From a virus: a stretch of 35,140 bases of DNA. The stretch spans positions 1 to 35,140 of the IMG/VR virus record IMGVR_UViG_3300020473_000073. One strand, 5' to 3'. This document shows, piece after piece, positions 1 through 5,850 of the stretch. Both the position numbers and the translations under genes were made by a program. Numbering within the stretch: the stretch's first letter is position 1; each line of letters opens with the position of its first letter. The notes under the pieces were generated by a model. That model was not told the DNA's origin. It worked only from the letters and a program-made list of their open reading frames with translations, and ran no database searches.

Positions 1-236
1 GTCGGGTCGATCCTTTCTTGTTTACCCAAACCTGGCAATTCTACATAATTTAAAGTTAAGATAAATCCACTCCAAATCACCACTCCCAACCTGACAAATG
101 TAGATAAAACTTGTAGTTGCTCTTCTTTATCATCAAATCCTTCCTTTAACTTTTGTAGGGGGTTCTTTTTATTTTCTTTTTTGCTGGCTTGGTTTTCTTC
201 TTTTTGTTTGGCATCCATAGAAAAACGAGTAAACAT
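1..236 (-). CDS. Partial membrane protein, C-terminus cut off by window edge
   Basis: A reading frame opens at ATG 236 and stays open to the window edge, giving 78 complete residues without a stop. The first 40 or so residues are very rich in Lys, Glu and Gln. Around residues 45-62 follows a hydrophobic stretch (LSTFVRLGVVIWSGFILTL) that can form one membrane helix, then a polar segment containing GLGKQERIDP. A second in-frame ATG at 218 (MDAKQ) may be the true start. No Shine-Dalgarno sequence precedes either. It is divergent from the gene at 268, with only 31 bp between the starts. A small phage membrane protein is the best description; a lysis-related role is possible but not shown. Confidence 0.65.
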   Translation of the reverse strand, partial: MFTRFSMDAKQKEENQASKKENKKNPLQKLKEGFDDKEEQLQVLSTFVRLGVVIWSGFILTLNYVELPGLGKQERIDP

Positions 237-249
237 GTCTACATTAGAC
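237..249. promoter_or_regulatory. 13-bp palindrome between divergent genes
   Basis: GTCTA-CAT-TAGAC is a perfect 5-bp inverted repeat lying in the 31-bp gap between the start codons at 236 (minus) and 268 (plus), a natural place for an operator. A degenerate copy (GTCTGCATTAGAT, 11 of 13 identical) lies at 657-669, just after the plus-strand gene pair. The binding protein is unknown. Confidence 0.35.
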
Positions 250-267
250 ACAAATGGTTAAAAAGTA

Positions 268-459
268 ATGAAATTTCTGAGCCAGAGCCAAAAGGAAACG
301 ATTTCTAAAAGTTATGGAATAAGCGTTGAATCTATAAATAAGAGAATTGAATTATGGAGTTTGATCAATGATCCAAACATATCAAAGCCTGACCTAATAG
401 AAGCTCAAAAGGAATGGATTAGGATTCAACAAGGAACATGGCCTAACGTACATGAATGA
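268..459 (+). CDS. Hypothetical protein, 63 aa
   Basis: I do not recognise this small protein. It is helical and charged, and residues 8-32 (QKETISKSYGISVESINKRI) have the spacing of a helix-turn-helix: a helix, a short Gly turn, then a helix starting SVESI. A small DNA-binding protein is therefore possible. Its last 8 bases overlap the start of the membrane protein at 452, so the two are probably co-translated, and both end before the terminator at 693-724. No strong Shine-Dalgarno sequence precedes the ATG. Confidence 0.6.
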   Translation: MKFLSQSQKETISKSYGISVESINKRIELWSLINDPNISKPDLIEAQKEWIRIQQGTWPNVHE

Positions 460-634
460 AGTAATTGCTGCTTGCATTGGTGCAGTTGTTTCAATTTTCT
501 TGTTTACTTTGTCAATTGTTGTCAATAGAAAAGACAAAGATGTAAGAGCTTTATTCAAGCGAGTAGCTTCATTGGAGCAGAGAATCTCAACGCTTGAAGG
601 ATCTGGTAGAAATAGAAACTGGCGTAATAGGTAA
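452..634 (+). CDS. Small membrane protein with coiled-coil tail, 60 aa
   Basis: Residues 4-24 (VIAACIGAVVSIFLFTLSIVV) form a clear N-terminal membrane helix. It is followed by a basic stretch (NRKDKD) and a short heptad-like segment (VRALFKRVASLEQRISTLEG) that can form a coiled coil. The start lies within the last codons of the upstream gene, which indicates translational coupling. Size and topology fit a phage holin-like or accessory lysis protein, but no lysozyme or amidase lies nearby, so the role is undecided. Confidence 0.6.
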   Translation: MNEVIAACIGAVVSIFLFTLSIVVNRKDKDVRALFKRVASLEQRISTLEGSGRNRNWRNR

Positions 635-690
635 AACTTAGCTAGTTTTTAAATGGGTCTGCATTAGATCTGCGATTAAGAGGAATGGAA

Positions 691-906
691 CTAATCCCGC
701 CTTACCCATAGCGGGATTTTTTTTAGATTAGCTTCGTAAGCTTTTGCAATCCTGTCTTCTAGTTCAAGCCTTTTGCTGATCGCATATAAACCTGTGTAAA
801 GGGCATGAAATTTGTGAGTCTTTTTTTCTCTTCCATCAAGCTTGTACCAGCGATTCATATCTTCAACTCGTTGATTATCTTCCTTAATCCATTCGGGTTT
901 ATACAT
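691..906 (-). CDS. Hypothetical protein, 71 aa
   Basis: An unrecognised helical, charged protein. The central stretch YTGLYAISKRLELEDRIAKAYEANLKK looks like a long amphipathic helix. Its last 10 residues (KKIPLWVRRD) are encoded by the stem, loop and T-run of the convergent plus-strand terminator. Its ATG shares the bases CATG with the start of the divergent gene at 905. It is the last minus-strand gene of the early region before the plus-strand pair and could be transcribed through from the recombination genes upstream. Confidence 0.6.
   Translation of the reverse strand: MYKPEWIKEDNQRVEDMNRWYKLDGREKKTHKFHALYTGLYAISKRLELEDRIAKAYEANLKKIPLWVRRD
693..724 (+). terminator. Rho-independent terminator of the 268-634 gene pair
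   Basis: AATCCCGC (693-700) and GCGGGATT (711-718) form an 8-bp stem with a 10-nt loop, followed by a T-run to 724 on the plus strand. The whole structure lies inside the last codons of the convergent gene 691-906. Confidence 0.85.
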
Positions 907-1243
907 GACAATAAATAAGTTAGTTGATTGGTTAATAGTTGAACCCTCTATGGAGCAAGAGTTAAAACTTGAACTCGAAGAGAGGGCTATTTTACTTTCT
1001 GACGATCATCAAGAGACAGCAAATTTATGTGCTTCTTTATGGAGACAGAATTGGTATAAAGATGAAGTATTAAAAAACTGTCTGGAAAAAATAGGAGAGC
1101 TAGAAGGGAAATTAGTTTACATGGAAATGCAAAAATCTAGCTCTTGTTGGCAGCGTTTACTTAGAAAGGTATTTCCTCGGAAGTCTGTGGAAAGTTCCTC
1201 GCATCCTGAGCTTGAAGCTGTGCTTCGGTCTTTTGTGGATTAA
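905..1243 (+). CDS. Hypothetical helical protein, 112 aa
   Basis: An unrecognised protein, rich in Leu and Glu, with amphipathic helices (EQELKLELEERAILL, DEVLKNCLEKIGELEGKL) and a basic Ser-rich C-terminal third. It is the only long plus-strand frame in a minus-strand block. Its start overlaps the divergent gene's start by 2 bases, and its 3' end overlaps the SSB-like gene at 1161-1532 by 83 bases. The composition looks like a real protein rather than a shadow, because the minus frame across 905-1160 is not a better gene. No clear promoter or ribosome site is visible. Confidence 0.5.
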   Translation: MTINKLVDWLIVEPSMEQELKLELEERAILLSDDHQETANLCASLWRQNWYKDEVLKNCLEKIGELEGKLVYMEMQKSSSCWQRLLRKVFPRKSVESSSHPELEAVLRSFVD

Positions 1244-1532
1244 TGTTCCCAAAGGCTCCATAAGTTCCATCTTTACCTTTTGCATTGATCCATACAACGT
1301 CAACTTCTACTTCTTCCTTTTTGCTGAAATCCCAAACTTTGCCTGTTTTGATTTTTTCGCTTGTATCACCTAAAGACATTAGATAATCACAAAAAGCAGG
1401 AATAGATTCAACTGGAATTGCCAAAGCTAATTGCTGTGGAAATTTGCCTTCTTCGTCATAGCTGTTCTCACCTGTAGACCATTTAATTGGATAAGGAAGA
1501 GCAGGTTGGAATTTGTACTCGTTTCTTGGCAT
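1161..1532 (-). CDS. SSB-like protein with acidic EEIPF tip
   Basis: This 123-aa protein has a beta-rich N-terminal part (LALAIPVESIPAFCDYL, GKVWDFSKKEEVEVDVVWINAKGKDG) and a flexible Gln/Ala/Asn tail ending in TSEEIPF. Bacterial and phage single-strand binding proteins end in an acidic tip such as DDDIPF, which recruits replication and repair proteins. Together with its position directly after the ERF annealing gene, this suggests a ssDNA-binding or accessory role in recombination. The canonical OB-fold signature cannot be confirmed by eye. No Shine-Dalgarno sequence is present. Confidence 0.65.
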   Translation of the reverse strand: MPRNEYKFQPALPYPIKWSTGENSYDEEGKFPQQLALAIPVESIPAFCDYLMSLGDTSEKIKTGKVWDFSKKEEVEVDVVWINAKGKDGTYGAFGNINPQKTEAQLQAQDARNFPQTSEEIPF

Positions 1533-1611
1533 TTTTTTGATTTAGTAAAGTGCGTGTTTTTAGTTGATTAAGAACTTGCTGTGCAGCATGTTCGGCTGCT
1601 TCTGGTGTCAT
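1483..1611 (-). CDS. Possible small protein, 42 aa
   Basis: The frame starts at ATG 1611, 4 bases after the ERF stop codon, in the right position for coupled translation. It encodes a short helical, Gln/Ala-rich peptide (MTPEAAEHAAQQVLNQLKTR...) and runs 50 bases into the next gene in another frame. The N-terminal half looks protein-like; the C-terminal part in the overlap looks arbitrary. It fills the otherwise empty 83-bp gap between ERF and the SSB-like gene. Confidence 0.4.
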   Translation of the reverse strand: MTPEAAEHAAQQVLNQLKTRTLLNQKNAKKRVQIPTCSSLSN

Positions 1612-1615
1612 TTTT

Positions 1616-2311
1616 TCAAGCTAATTGAGAGATAGCTTGCTGTAAAAATCGACCATGTGCAGCAAGTGTTATGTGTTGTGGCGAAATGTCTTTGGCTTTG
1701 ATGTCGAAATGCTGTTTAAAGTCATCTAACACCTTTTTTTTGTTTGCATCATTCAACTCACCAATTTTTCCACTGATTTCAGTTTTGGCTGCTGGAGTTA
1801 TAAATTCATTATTTTTCACTTCTGTTTTTTTAACTTGTGAATCTGGTCTGGTTGGTGTTCTGCTAATGCCTGTTTTCTTTTCTGGTTTTACTTTATCTGT
1901 TATTTCTTTTGGATCTTCTGTATTTGTATCCATATCAGGCTCAATTCCTAAAAGCATTTTTATTGCGTAGCGTCTTCCATACGTCAAACTTCCACCCCAA
2001 GTAAACATTTCTTTCTTGCCCATGTCTTGAGGTAAAAAGATTGGCAGTTCGCTTTTTATTTCTTCTCCAGATTCAACATGAATCAAACGTGTAACAATGC
2101 AAGTTTGTCCGTGGTCGTTATACGCTTGAGGTTGAATAATTATCAAACCATTAGCATGTAAAACAGGTTGAATTGCAGATAATAAATCTTCCAAAGGAAG
2201 GTAACTATATGAAAACTTTCCAAGTCCAGCCGTTTTGCTTTTTGCAATATCTGGAAGTTGTTTTTGAAAATTTAGAAGTGACTCATAGAGAGTCTTGTTT
2301 TTCTGTGCCAT
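1616..2311 (-). CDS. erf: ERF-family ssDNA annealing protein
   Basis: This 231-aa protein matches the ERF recombinase family (as in phage P22 Erf), which anneals complementary single strands in phage recombination. Visible family features are KFSYSYLPLEDLLSAIQPVL (about 32-51), the GLIIIQPQ strand, and the conserved core WGGSLTYGRRYAIKMLLGI followed by an acidic DMDTNTED stretch (about 105-133). The C-terminal third is a Lys/Thr linker plus a helical end. It has its own promoter-operator (2333-2363). The leader motif UCAACCAC lies 2 nt before the ATG with no Shine-Dalgarno sequence. With the RecB-like nuclease, RusA and the SSB-like protein it completes a recombination set. Confidence 0.9.
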   Translation of the reverse strand: MAQKNKTLYESLLNFQKQLPDIAKSKTAGLGKFSYSYLPLEDLLSAIQPVLHANGLIIIQPQAYNDHGQTCIVTRLIHVESGEEIKSELPIFLPQDMGKKEMFTWGGSLTYGRRYAIKMLLGIEPDMDTNTEDPKEITDKVKPEKKTGISRTPTRPDSQVKKTEVKNNEFITPAAKTEISGKIGELNDANKKKVLDDFKQHFDIKAKDISPQHITLAAHGRFLQQAISQLA

Positions 2312-2332
2312 GTGTGGTTGATGTGTACTATT

Positions 2333-2363
2333 TAATCTTAATAAGCTAAATACTTATTGTCAA
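2333..2363 (-). promoter_or_regulatory. Early promoter-operator for erf
   Basis: On the minus strand, TTGACA (2363-2358), a 17-bp spacer and TAAGAT form a sigma70-type promoter. The -10 half lies in an imperfect copy of the early palindrome (2333-2349, two mismatches). The -35 box overlaps the stop codon of rusA. The leader carries UCAACCAC (complement of 2314-2321) just before the erf start. Confidence 0.8.
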
Positions 2364-2818
2364 TAAGATAAAGCAAAAGGTGTTATAAAAATGTTTGCTC
2401 CCAATAGTTCGTCTTCCTTTGCATATTTTTTAATGGCTTTTAATGATACCACTAAGCTGTCATCCTTAATAACAGTTCCTCCTGCTTTCGCTGATAATCC
2501 ATCTAAAGTTGATCGACATAATTTATCAATGTCTCCTGCTTGTGAACTTGTTACAAACTCAGGTGCTTTTTGTTTTAATTTGTTTGCATTTTTTCCCGTT
2601 CCAAAATGACTTTTTGGTCTAGCAAATAAAAACACAATTTCTATTTCTACAGCTCTACCAATTACTGATCCTTCATAATGATCTATGGCAGCAGCTCGAA
2701 CATCTTGCCGCCAAGGTTTAACTTTCTTGCTGTTCTCAATCATAATTCCATGACCAATATGTCTCTTGCTTCCTTGTGGAGCTGGAAGACCTCGAACAGG
2801 AATAAAAATTTTATCCAT
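2360..2818 (-). CDS. rusA: RusA-family Holliday junction resolvase
   Basis: 152 aa, a normal length for the family. RusA is a dimeric endonuclease that resolves Holliday junctions made during recombination and replication. The N-terminal strand (IFIPVRGLPAPQGSKRH) is typical. The metal-binding acidic residues fit GDIDKLCRSTLDGL (Asp96, Asp98, Asp106) and the later KDDSLV (Asp119/120). The start overlaps the stop of the nuclease gene (TAATG), and the stop codon is part of the -35 box of the erf promoter. Confidence 0.88.
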   Translation of the reverse strand: MDKIFIPVRGLPAPQGSKRHIGHGIMIENSKKVKPWRQDVRAAAIDHYEGSVIGRAVEIEIVFLFARPKSHFGTGKNANKLKQKAPEFVTSSQAGDIDKLCRSTLDGLSAKAGGTVIKDDSLVVSLKAIKKYAKEDELLGANIFITPFALSY

Positions 2819-3495
2819 TAAAAAACTTCAACCTTTTCTTCAAAAGCTTCCCAAGCTTCTTTCCATTTCAACCGACAAGTTAAAGGATCTTGCTCTTCTC
2901 CAAAAACACATTTCCCTGGTCTTGCCCAAACTGTTCTGCAACTATCAACAACAATTCCATGATGGTTTGCAAGTGCGTCAACGTAACTTCCTAATTGAGC
3001 ATCTGTTGAATATGGTCTAGCGTTTTTATTTGATTGCGTTTTTAAATCAATTAAAACTAACTTTTGCAATGTGTGGTCATAACCCAAAAGGTCAAACTGA
3101 CCGCCTACAGACTTTTCTAAATCTGCAAGCATATATTCAACCGCCCAAGGTTCAAAGTTAGACCAATATTCATTTTCTAAAAGTGGCGTGACCCATTCTT
3201 GATAATCACCTGCGTCTGGATTCTTTTCTCCTAACATCCTTTGCTGTAAGCACCAATGAACTTTTTCTCCTCTGGGTTGCCAGATGTGCCTATATTTTTC
3301 AATATTTGCTAAAGCCTCTGGACTTTTTTGGCTTGCAATTTGTGTTGTTGAAAATGCCAACCATTCGCCTGTTGGTTCCCAGCAATATTGATGCCTCTCC
3401 TCATCTCGATACATGGGAAGAGGATCAAGTTTTAAATGACTCCAAGGTGGGTCACGGTGCAAGCTTGCGTTGTTGCTTAGTTCTTGATATTTCAT
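2818..3495 (-). CDS. PD-(D/E)XK nuclease, RecB-like exonuclease
   Basis: The 225-aa sequence shows the full RecB/Cas4-type motif series: G-x-x-x-H (GEKVH, His80), Glu120 in AVEYML, GQFDLLG (Asp135), IDLKTQ (Asp150, Lys152) and QLGSY (Gln167, Tyr171). Such nucleases resect DNA ends to give the single strands that annealing proteins such as ERF use, and the gene sits in the same block as erf. It overlaps the upstream winged-helix gene by 4 bases (ATGA) and the downstream rusA by 1. It is a lambda-Exo-like functional partner, though a Cas4-like role cannot be excluded. Confidence 0.82.
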   Translation of the reverse strand: MKYQELSNNASLHRDPPWSHLKLDPLPMYRDEERHQYCWEPTGEWLAFSTTQIASQKSPEALANIEKYRHIWQPRGEKVHWCLQQRMLGEKNPDAGDYQEWVTPLLENEYWSNFEPWAVEYMLADLEKSVGGQFDLLGYDHTLQKLVLIDLKTQSNKNARPYSTDAQLGSYVDALANHHGIVVDSCRTVWARPGKCVFGEEQDPLTCRLKWKEAWEAFEEKVEVF

Positions 3496-3803
3496 TTTTT
3501 AAAAAGATTAAATTGGTTGTTTTTGTCTGTTCTTAATTGCCATTGATGTTCCCTTTTTCCATATCGACCCATAACTTTCTTTTCTGTTTTTTCTAGGCTG
3601 CCTTCGTTTGTCAAGTCTGTTAAAGCTCTTCTAATTGAAGTAATCGGATAAGCGTCATTAAGCATTTCGCAAATAACAGAAGCACTTAATGGGTTTCCTT
3701 GATCGTGAAAACACAAAAGTATTTTCTTCTCTTGTGTTTTAGCTTTTGCATGAGATTCAGCAAGTTCTGAACCTGTTTCTTCTGTGGTGTTGTAGTAGCT
3801 CAT
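3492..3803 (-). CDS. Winged-helix protein with clamp-binding-like tail
   Basis: 103 aa. Residues 25-90 read as a winged helix: EKKILLCFHDQGNPLSASVICEML, then PITSIRRALTDLTNEGSLEK as the recognition helix, then a wing with KVMGRYGKREHQWQL. The C-terminal tail ends in QFNLFKK, close to the bacterial beta-clamp consensus QL(S/D)LF. It may therefore be a DNA-binding replication accessory protein tethered to the sliding clamp; a plain regulator is the alternative. It lies between the replication-type gene and the nuclease in one tightly packed operon. Confidence 0.65.
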   Translation of the reverse strand: MSYYNTTEETGSELAESHAKAKTQEKKILLCFHDQGNPLSASVICEMLNDAYPITSIRRALTDLTNEGSLEKTEKKVMGRYGKREHQWQLRTDKNNQFNLFKK

Positions 3804-3805
3804 TT

Positions 3806-4081
3806 TTATGCAGGAAAATCTTTTGGGTCTACAAGTTCTACTGATTCAGATGGTGGTGTTTCTTCACGTGCCAAGTTCAGAAACCTAACTCCTTCGTAGC
3901 CTCTGGGGAAGATGGCAAGGTTTGAGTTTGCATCGTCAATACATCTTTGAGCACCGGGGCTTGGTTGATCTAACTCTGCCAATGTCCATAGAGGTCTTTC
4001 AGTATTAGAAGGATTAGGCGATGTAAGACCCCTTTTAAGCAGTTTGATCGTTGATACCTTGTTGTATAGCGGTTCCATCAT
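3806..4081 (-). CDS. Hypothetical protein, 91 aa
   Basis: I do not recognise this protein. It is Pro-rich and hydrophilic, with no membrane segment. Its start overlaps the end of the replication-type gene by 4 bases (ATGA) and it is followed after 2 bases by the winged-helix gene. The position suggests a replication or recombination accessory protein, but the sequence shows no motif. Confidence 0.6.
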   Translation of the reverse strand: MMEPLYNKVSTIKLLKRGLTSPNPSNTERPLWTLAELDQPSPGAQRCIDDANSNLAIFPRGYEGVRFLNLAREETPPSESVELVDPKDFPA

Positions 4082-4659
4082 TCAAAGCCTCTAGACGCTG
4101 TGAAGACCCTCTGAGCTGGATGTCCTGTTATTGGTTCAGGATTCCATGAAGATGTTTTAGTTCTTGCAAAAGTTTCGTAATTTTTCAACGTGATGCTCTG
4201 CCACTCATTTGCAATTGCAAGAATGATTTGATCTTTTACAGCATCTTCTCCATATTTCTTTTTTATCCCTATCAAGCCTTTTTCACCCATCAACAAATTA
4301 AAAGCTGCTTCTGTTTTTTTTCCTTTCTTTGAGTGCCAGAAATCAACGATCAAGCTAGAGGCAGATTCAAGTTCAAAAGGGATTAGGTCAGCACTAAATT
4401 TAAACCTTGTTTTTTTAAAATTTTCTTTTTCCTTATTTATACTATTAGGTACTCTATTAGTATTAGATAAAATACCTCTCTCTTTTTTTGTTTCTCTCTC
4501 TCTCTCGTTCGGTATTTTAAGGGTATCACATGTGTCAACCCCTAAAAAATAGGTTTCTAGTGAATAGTTTATAAAAGCAGTCATTGACATGTAGCTCGGC
4601 TTTTTAGCTAAACAATGCTGCATCACTTTGTGTTTAATTCGTATGCTGTTTGTGGTCAT
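4078..4659 (-). CDS. Probable replication protein with RHH-like N-terminus
   Basis: I place the start at ATG 4659 (MTTNSIRIK). The frame is open to 4713, but that extension runs back into the promoter. This gives 193 aa. The N-terminal 35 residues (strand NSIRIKH, then two helices ending SMTAFINYSLETYF) look like a ribbon-helix-helix DNA-binding fold. A charged linker (about 48-80) leads to a helical C-terminal domain (FELESASSLIVDFWHSKKG ... ANEWQSITLKNYETF) of the type found in phage replication genes. It is the first gene of the replication-recombination operon. Its leader has UCAACCAC 14 nt before the ATG, and its promoter lacks the palindromic operator. Confidence 0.6.
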   Translation of the reverse strand: MTTNSIRIKHKVMQHCLAKKPSYMSMTAFINYSLETYFLGVDTCDTLKIPNERERETKKERGILSNTNRVPNSINKEKENFKKTRFKFSADLIPFELESASSLIVDFWHSKKGKKTEAAFNLLMGEKGLIGIKKKYGEDAVKDQIILAIANEWQSITLKNYETFARTKTSSWNPEPITGHPAQRVFTASRGFE

Positions 4660-4701
4660 TGTGTACTCAGTTTGTGGTTGATTTGTATAAGGAACGCACT
4701 C

Positions 4702-4729
4702 ATTATGTAGCACAGGTTTTTAATGTCAA
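4702..4729 (-). promoter_or_regulatory. Promoter of the replication operon, no palindrome
   Basis: Minus strand TTGACA (4729-4724), 16-bp spacer, CATAAT (4707-4702). Unlike the other early promoters it has no TAATCTTA-N-TAAGATTA operator, so it may be controlled differently. The leader motif UCAACCAC (complement of 4674-4681) is still present. Confidence 0.7.
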
Positions 4730-4762
4730 TAGGATTATCTGATAAGAAAGTTATTTATTTTT

Positions 4763-4790
4763 TTGAGGGGTTTGCAACAATGTGTATAAT
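4763..4790 (+). promoter_or_regulatory. Plus-strand promoter for small gene at 4823
   Basis: TTGAGG (4763-4768), 16-bp spacer and a perfect TATAAT (4785-4790). It points away from the replication-operon promoter about 35 bp to the left, so the two form a back-to-back promoter pair. Confidence 0.6.
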
Positions 4791-4822
4791 TAGCTTGACC
4801 TGAAGCTCAGAGGCATTTGCTA

Positions 4823-4978
4823 ATGACCACTAGGACACAACAAATAAAAAAAGACCTTCAATGTTATGGGGTTGACCCGTACGAAGTTGCGGCAGAAGCA
4901 ATTGATAGGGGTGATCGTTTAGCTCTTCAAGTAAAACGATTAGAAGCAATAATTAATCAGGCTTCATTCAACGCTTGA
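4823..4978 (+). CDS. Small hypothetical protein, 51 aa
   Basis: ATG 4823 is preceded by AGAGG at a 9-nt distance and by a good promoter. The product (MTTRTQQIKKDLQCYGVDPYEVAAEAIDRG...) is helical and unrecognised. It is one of very few plus-strand genes in the early block and converges with the ribbon-helix-helix gene, overlapping its end by 22 bp. The promoter arrangement around 4700-4800 makes a regulatory role plausible. Confidence 0.6.
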   Translation: MTTRTQQIKKDLQCYGVDPYEVAAEAIDRGDRLALQVKRLEAIINQASFNA

Positions 4979-5118
4979 TCAATTAAACCTCTAACAATTT
5001 CGCTATTGCTTACACCAGCAGCAACAGCTAATTGATTAACTTTGTTTTTTATTTCTGGGGTGACGCTGGTTTGTAGGATCTCGCTCCAGAGTTCAGATCC
5101 TCTTGCTTTGTTTGGCAT
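4957..5118 (-). CDS. Ribbon-helix-helix (CopG-like) regulator, 53 aa
   Basis: The sequence fits a ribbon-helix-helix protein: a strand (LQTSVTPEI), a helix (EIKNKVNQLAVAAG), a turn with VSNSEIV, and a second helix (EIVRGLIDQALNEA). Such proteins bind short palindromic operators as dimers, often repressing their own genes. AGGA lies 9 nt before the ATG, and the promoter region contains TTAAGATTAA, a half-site of the early palindrome. It is the best candidate in the window for the protein that reads the repeated early operators, but that is inference. Its 3' end overlaps the convergent gene at 4823. Confidence 0.75.
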   Translation of the reverse strand: MPNKARGSELWSEILQTSVTPEIKNKVNQLAVAAGVSNSEIVRGLIDQALNEA

Positions 5119-5149
5119 GATTAGTTCCTGTTAATCTTAATAATATAAT

Positions 5150-5182
5150 AAAAAACCTGAAAAGCTATTGCCTCTCAGGTTT
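5150..5182 (-). terminator. Terminator after gene 5192-5422
   Basis: AAACCTGA and TCAGGTTT pair on the minus strand around a 14-nt loop, followed by a T-run at the low-coordinate side. It separates the gene at 5192 from the RHH gene. Confidence 0.6.
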
Positions 5183-5191
5183 GGTTTTTGC

Positions 5192-5422
5192 TTAGTAGTT
5201 CAATCCTACTGTGTGCTTTGTGCAGCTCCAGATAAGACCTTCTTTTTTTGCGTCTGCAATAAGTTGGTTCTTTTCTTCTTCTGAGTAAGCATATTCATCC
5301 CATTTGTTAGTTGTGATGAACCAGTAGCAACTTGGATTGTCCTCCGCATGTTTTTCCTCTCTTGCTTGGATGTCAAGTTGTTCGAGGTGGCGGTTTAAAT
5401 CTGATTCAACTGGGCAAGACAT
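5192..5422 (-). CDS. Hypothetical protein, 76 aa
   Basis: An acidic, unrecognised protein with aromatic-rich middle (CYWFITTNKWDEYAYSEEE) and helices before and after. It is a single-gene unit with its own promoter-operator (5445-5475) and a terminator after it. The ATG follows directly on the leader motif UCAACCAC with no gap and no Shine-Dalgarno sequence. That makes it a good test case for whether the motif itself affects initiation. Confidence 0.7.
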   Translation of the reverse strand: MSCPVESDLNRHLEQLDIQAREEKHAEDNPSCYWFITTNKWDEYAYSEEEKNQLIADAKKEGLIWSCTKHTVGLNY

Positions 5423-5444
5423 GTGGTTGATGTTTGAACTGATT

Positions 5445-5475
5445 TAATCTTAATAACATTAGTGCATAATGTCAA
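5445..5475 (-). promoter_or_regulatory. Early promoter-operator for gene 5192-5422
   Basis: TTGACA (5475-5470), 17-bp spacer, TAAGAT on the minus strand. The palindrome copy at 5445-5461 has one mismatch. Leader motif UCAACCAC is the complement of 5423-5430. Confidence 0.85.
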
Positions 5476-5500
5476 TAAGATTAATTGATTATTACAAGGC

Positions 5501-5525
5501 AAAAAAAAAGACCCCTTTCGGGGTC
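5501..5525 (-). terminator. Terminator after gene 5533-5778
   Basis: GACCCC and GGGGTC form a 6-bp stem (5510-5515 with 5520-5525) around a 4-nt loop. A nine-base A-run at 5501-5509 is a U-run in the minus transcript. Confidence 0.85.
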
Positions 5526-5532
5526 GTGTGGT

Positions 5533-5778
5533 TTATTCAGGCTTTTGAAATCCCCAAGGGTCATCCGTGACCTTGGCAACTTTTACATCTGATGGGTGCT
5601 TTCCAGCAATTTTCTTTTCCATCAAATCAGGACGGCCACACCAGAAAAAGTCTTTTGTCTGATCGCCGTCTGAGAAGTGACGAGTAACTTGAACAGCGTG
5701 GGTGTAAATCCTTCCTGTTACCCTTTCGATGGTTTTTCCATCTTCAAAAGTTGCTGTAATGGTTCTTGTCTTAGCCAT
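5533..5778 (-). CDS. Hypothetical protein, 81 aa
   Basis: A small unrecognised basic protein with a beta-strand pattern (TRTITATFEDGKTIERVTGRIYTHAVQVTRHF) and a short Trp/Pro-containing end. It is a single-gene unit: the promoter-operator at 5804-5834 precedes it and a terminator at 5501-5525 follows. The leader motif UCAACCAC, extended to UCAACCACG, lies 9 nt before the ATG. The candidate antisense RNA at 5870-5935 lies just upstream in the same direction. Confidence 0.7.
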   Translation of the reverse strand: MAKTRTITATFEDGKTIERVTGRIYTHAVQVTRHFSDGDQTKDFFWCGRPDLMEKKIAGKHPSDVKVAKVTDDPWGFQKPE

Positions 5779-5803
5779 TTTGTAAGCGTGGTTGATTACT
5801 TTT

Positions 5804-5834
5804 TAATCTTATTAAGATTATTGGATAATGTCAA
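5804..5834 (-). promoter_or_regulatory. Early promoter-operator for gene 5533-5778
   Basis: TTGACA (5834-5829), 17-bp spacer, TAAGAT on the minus strand, with a perfect palindrome TAATCTTATTAAGATTA at 5804-5820. Leader motif UCAACCAC is the complement of 5788-5795. Confidence 0.88.
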
Positions 5835-5850
5835 TAAGATTAATTATTTG

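Noticed and set aside
1671-1970. Plus-strand frame opposite erf with hydrophobic product
   Set aside because: It is antisense to a well-supported family member, and its hydrophobicity follows from the complement of Lys/Glu-rich codons.
4660-4713. N-terminal extension MLHNECVPYTNQ of the replication-type protein
   Set aside because: It runs over the -10 region and leader of the promoter at 4702-4729, so it cannot be translated from that transcript; the ATG at 4659 fits better.
4823-5118. The 51-aa gene and the RHH gene as a toxin-antitoxin pair
   Set aside because: They are convergent on opposite strands and not co-transcribed, which does not fit an ordinary toxin-antitoxin operon.
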